Assembly: GCA_963845425.1 (NCBI GenBank)
Contig: CAWJSC010000002.1
Location: 186,001 to 250,000 of the forward strand
DNA length: 64,000 bases
Direction of reading: 5' to 3'
DNA from: DATDAH01 sp963845425
GTDB lineage: Bacteria; Actinomycetota; Acidimicrobiia; Acidimicrobiales; DATDAH01
Part shown: positions 61,583-64,000 of the stretch, piece after piece
Layout: every line of letters begins with the position of its first letter
How positions within the stretch are numbered: the stretch's first letter is position 1
Translations under genes and position numbers: made by a program
The notes under the pieces: model-generated
The model's database searches: none
The model's input: the letters and a program-made list of their open reading frames with translations, nothing else
What the model was told of the DNA's origin: nothing

Positions 61583-61957
61583 GTGGCTGAGCCGATCGAC
61601 GTGGTGCGGGAGTTCTGTGACGCCTGGGGCACGCCGGCCCAGATCGACACGGCGCTGGCCCACCTGGCCGACGACTGCGTGTACCACAACATCCCGTTGG
61701 AGCCGGTGAACGGGATCGATGACATCCGAGCCACCGTCCTGGGCTTCACGGCCGGCGTCGAGAAGGTGGAGTTCGAGACCCTGGCCATCGCCGCCAACGG
61801 CTCGACCGTGCTCACCGAGCGCATCGACACGTTCTTCTTCCCCGGCCAGCCGGTCGCCCTGCCCGTCATGGGGACCTTCGAGGTGAACGCCGACGGCAAG
61901 ATCACCGCCTGGCGGGACTACTTCGACCTCAACCAGTTCATGAGCCAGATGGGGTGA
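61583..61957 (+). CDS. Limonene-1,2-epoxide hydrolase family protein
   Basis: The 124-residue cone-fold protein has VVREFCDAWGT, LADDCVYHNIPLEPVNGID, an FETLAIAANGSTVLTERIDTF strand pair, and KITAWRDYFDLNQF at the C-terminus. The Arg-Asp in TERID and the Asp in WRDYFD match the Asp-Arg-Asp catalytic set of limonene-1,2-epoxide hydrolases, so enzyme activity is plausible. GAGGGGGAG precedes the GTG start. The stop overlaps the start of the esterase lipoprotein gene (GTGA), so they are co-translated. It could open epoxides made by the P450 enzymes of this region (inference). Confidence 0.85.
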   Translation: MAEPIDVVREFCDAWGTPAQIDTALAHLADDCVYHNIPLEPVNGIDDIRATVLGFTAGVEKVEFETLAIAANGSTVLTERIDTFFFPGQPVALPVMGTFEVNADGKITAWRDYFDLNQFMSQMG

Positions 61958-63000
61958 GGCGGGGCGCAACCGCCGTCCTCGCCGCCGCACTGCTGCTGAG
62001 CGCCTGCCGCGGGGACGACGACACCGAGACGGCGGCGGCGGACACCACCGCGCCGCCCGAGACCACGAGCACGACCGCGGCCCCAGTCGATCCGGCGTCG
62101 GTGCCGGCGGCGCCATCCCCCGGGTGCGGCGGCGCGGCGACCACACCTCCGGGTGAGGCGGAGCACGTCATCAGCTCCGGAGGCACCGACCGGACCTACG
62201 CCCAGTACGTCCCGACGGCCCACACCGGCGACGCCCCAGTGCCCCTCGTGCTGGACATCCACGGCCTGCTCGAGGGCGGCCCGATCCACGCGCTGCACAC
62301 CGGCCTCGGGCCATTCGGCGAGCAAGAGGGCTTCGTCACCATCACCCCGGACTCCGGCCGGACGGCCGACGCCTGGGAGCTCCTGGGCGACGAGGACGTC
62401 ACCTTCATGGGCGACCTCCTCGACCAGGTGGAGGGCGAGCTCTGCATCGACCGGAACCGGGTGTACTCGACCGGGCTCTCGTGGGGTGGCCTGATGACCA
62501 CGGTGCTGGGCTGCCGGCTGTCGGATCGCATCGCCGCCGCCGCCCCCGTGGCCGGCATCGCCGTGCTCGACCCCTGCGACCGCACGCGGCCGGTGCCCGC
62601 GATCATCTTCCACGGCACCGACGACGAGTTCCTCGCCTACGACGGCGGCGTGGGCGCCGCCGCCGAGGACCTGCCGTTGCCCGACGACCCGGGCGAGACC
62701 GCGGGGGACGTCGAGGACGCCCTCCTCGATGACGTGCTCCCCGGCGCCGAGGCGAGTGCCGCGGCCTGGGCCGAGGGCAATGGCTGTCCTGACGCCGAGC
62801 CGGCGACGGAGCCGGTGTCCGACACCGTCGACCGCCTCGACTACGGCTGTGAGGTCGAGCTCTACCGGGTGGTCGGGGGTGGCCACACCTGGCCGGGCAG
62901 CGCGTTCGACGCCGCCATCGGCGACATCGTCGGCCCCGTCGACCTCAGTGTCTCGGCCAACGAGGTCATGTGGGCCTTCTTCCAGGCCCACCCGCGGTGA
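61954..63000 (+). CDS. Lipoprotein esterase, PHB-depolymerase/LpqC-like alpha/beta hydrolase
   Basis: The 348-residue protein has a lipoprotein signal ending LLLSAC (Cys18), a Thr/Pro/Ala-rich linker (about 25-60), and an alpha/beta hydrolase domain. Key marks are LDIHGLLEGG (oxyanion strand), Ser176 in GLSWGG (nucleophile), IIFHGTDDEF (acid region) and GGGHTWPG (catalytic His). This is the order of the LpqC / esterase PHB depolymerase group, exported enzymes that cut polyesters, feruloyl or acetyl esters. It overlaps the epoxide-hydrolase-like gene by 4 bp. A direct repeat begins within its stop region. Confidence 0.85.
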   Translation: MRRGATAVLAAALLLSACRGDDDTETAAADTTAPPETTSTTAAPVDPASVPAAPSPGCGGAATTPPGEAEHVISSGGTDRTYAQYVPTAHTGDAPVPLVLDIHGLLEGGPIHALHTGLGPFGEQEGFVTITPDSGRTADAWELLGDEDVTFMGDLLDQVEGELCIDRNRVYSTGLSWGGLMTTVLGCRLSDRIAAAAPVAGIAVLDPCDRTRPVPAIIFHGTDDEFLAYDGGVGAAAEDLPLPDDPGETAGDVEDALLDDVLPGAEASAAAWAEGNGCPDAEPATEPVSDTVDRLDYGCEVELYRVVGGGHTWPGSAFDAAIGDIVGPVDLSVSANEVMWAFFQAHPR

Positions 63001-63045
63001 CATAACTCCGCTCCGCCGGTGACATTGCTCCGCTCCGCTCCGCCG
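62995..63045 (+). repeat. Short direct repeat with CTCCG pentamers after the esterase gene
   Basis: CGGTGACAT occurs at 62995-63003 (spanning the stop) and 63017-63025. Each is followed by two or three CTCCG units and CCGG. The following gap to 63178 also holds GCTGCG/CGCAGC pieces. Confidence 0.55.
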
Positions 63046-63114
63046 GCTTCGCCGATGCGAAAGGTCGACCGTGCTGCTGCGCTGCGCTCCGCAGCCTCCG
63101 GATCCCCGTCGGCG

Positions 63115-63120
63115 TAAGGT
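63115..63120 (+). promoter_or_regulatory. Probable -10 box (TAAGGT) of the MMPL gene
   Basis: TAAGGT lies 59 nt before the ATG at 63179, and GGGGGGAG follows close before the start. Confidence 0.35.
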
Positions 63121-63178
63121 CTGCGACCGGGACGAGGAACCGGTGTGGTACCTCGGCCACTCCCTGGGGGGGAGCTGC

Positions 63179-64000
63179 ATGCAGAGGTTCTGGTCGTGGC
63201 TGGCGGTCAAGCTCGGCAAGCACGCCGGGATCGTCTCGATCGTCGGCCTCATCGTGACCCTCGGCCTCGGCTACGGGATCACCCAGCTCGAGTTCGCCAC
63301 CGGGCAGGACAGCTACCTCAACGAGACCGATCAGGTCTACATCGACAACGTCGCCTACCAGGACCTCTTCGGCGGCCAGGCGATGCTCACCGTCATCACG
63401 ATGGACGAGGGCCACACGGTCACCGAGCTGTTCGACGACTCGGGCCGGGCCCAGTTCGAGGAGCTCTACGACACCCTCACCGAGAGCGGCCGCTTCCAGT
63501 CGGTCATCACGCCCCTGGTGGCGCTCGAGTTCGACGACGCGCTGGTCTTCAGCGAGTCCGGCGACCCCACCCAGAGCATCGCCGGGGCGGCCGTACAGCG
63601 GGCTCTCGAGGAAGAGGAGCCCGGTTCCCCCGAAGCCGAGGCCCGCTTCGCCGACGCGCAGGAGACCCTCACCCGCCTCACGGCCGTGCCGGAGGCCGAG
63701 CGCACCCTCGACAACCCGGAGTGGGTCGACTTCCTGCTCTTCGACAACCAGGGCGACATCCGTGTCTCCCTGCGGCCGTTCTTCCCCAGTCCCGACCACG
63801 CCCAGGTCATCGTCCGCCTGAAGGGCAACCTCTCCCTCGACGACGAGGGGGCCGACGCCGCCCTCGTCGAGGAGGCCGCGGCCCAGCTCGACTTCCAGGA
63901 CGCCAGCACGGTCACCACCGGCGCCCCCATCCTGCTCCGGGACATCAACGACTACCTGCGGGGCGGGATGCTGACCCTCGGCGCCATCGCCGTGGCGATC
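63179..64000 (+). CDS. MMPL/RND-superfamily transporter (5' part; runs off the right edge)
   Basis: 274 codons are visible. The protein has an N-terminal membrane helix (about 15-38, GIVSIVGLIVTLGLGYGI) and then a periplasmic porter-type domain with FATGQDSYLNETDQVYIDNVAYQDLFGGQAML in order, the usual start of MMPL/HpnN-like exporters. The open end reads DINDYLRGGMLTLGAIAVAI, the beginning of the second helix. Family members export lipids, hopanoids or siderophores using the proton gradient. GGGGGGAG lies 5-10 nt before the ATG. The rest of the gene lies outside, so the full topology cannot be checked. Confidence 0.85.
   Translation, partial: MQRFWSWLAVKLGKHAGIVSIVGLIVTLGLGYGITQLEFATGQDSYLNETDQVYIDNVAYQDLFGGQAMLTVITMDEGHTVTELFDDSGRAQFEELYDTLTESGRFQSVITPLVALEFDDALVFSESGDPTQSIAGAAVQRALEEEEPGSPEAEARFADAQETLTRLTAVPEAERTLDNPEWVDFLLFDNQGDIRVSLRPFFPSPDHAQVIVRLKGNLSLDDEGADAALVEEAAAQLDFQDASTVTTGAPILLRDINDYLRGGMLTLGAIAVAI

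Noticed and set aside
62995..63110. Short tandem repeats considered as a CRISPR array
   Set aside because: Units are only 9-26 bp, adjacent, without spacers of regular size, and no cas genes are nearby.

Overview
The window is high-GC DNA (well above 65% by eye) from an actinobacterium. Three things suggest the class Acidimicrobiia: many TAnnnT -10 boxes 6-7 nt from ATG or GTG starts (leaderless style), a K+-independent-type H+-pyrophosphatase, and a dense set of acyl-CoA synthetases, class III CoA transferases, cytochromes P450 and SDRs. This assignment is inference; no rRNA or taxonomic marker is present. I see no tRNA, rRNA, CRISPR, prophage or insertion sequence. About 57 genes are packed with few gaps over 150 bp.

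Layout. 0-5.5 kb: 5' part of an ABC permease, a DUF4282 membrane protein, then a row of D-aminoacylase-like amidohydrolase and two P450s. 5.5-12 kb: an MgtE-like protein without the N-domain, a two-TM surface protein with dormancy-type operators, an SDR and a PHP/CehA hydrolase that share one tiny divergent promoter, and hppA. 12.3-13.5 kb: a coiled-coil M15 peptidase. 13.5-20.7 kb plus 23.3-23.7 kb: a DevR/DosR-like dormancy regulon. It holds a phosphotransferase/P-loop fusion, a PPOX flavoprotein, a DevS-like kinase, a DevR-like regulator, a cysteine protein of unknown function, a tandem USP, two CBS proteins and a USP with a C2H2-like zinc finger. Near-palindromic GGGACC-N2-SGNCCC boxes precede most of these genes.

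20.7-40.7 kb is catabolic: M20 peptidase, Rieske oxygenase with a palindromic operator, NTF2-like protein, beta-lactamase-fold hydrolase, three AMP-forming acyl-CoA synthetases, a double-domain CoA transferase, amidohydrolase, C26 glutamine amidotransferase, SDR, 3-methyladenine glycosylase I, a GlcD oxidase/ThDP decarboxylase pair and a GNAT. 40.8-46 kb: a 47-aa membrane peptide, a PAS-GAF-GAF-SpoIIE phosphatase, an M1 peptidase, an SDR and a USP. 46-49.7 kb: a module of ECF sigma factor (frameshifted as sequenced), zinc-finger anti-sigma factor and M15 peptidase. 49.9-58.2 kb: a lipoprotein, two DJ-1/PfpI proteins, a second two-component system and a MacB/FtsX-type ABC exporter. 58.3-64 kb: a broken gene remnant, an amidohydrolase, a CoA transferase, an epoxide-hydrolase-like protein, a lipoprotein esterase and the start of an MMPL/RND transporter.

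The most unusual signals are non-coding. Long, nearly perfect hairpins lie 3' of several genes. One 49-bp hairpin separates a precise 26-bp direct duplication of an operon junction. A different hairpin occurs twice, 20 kb apart. Two genes carry frameshifts that each look like an extra GC dinucleotide in a GCGC run.
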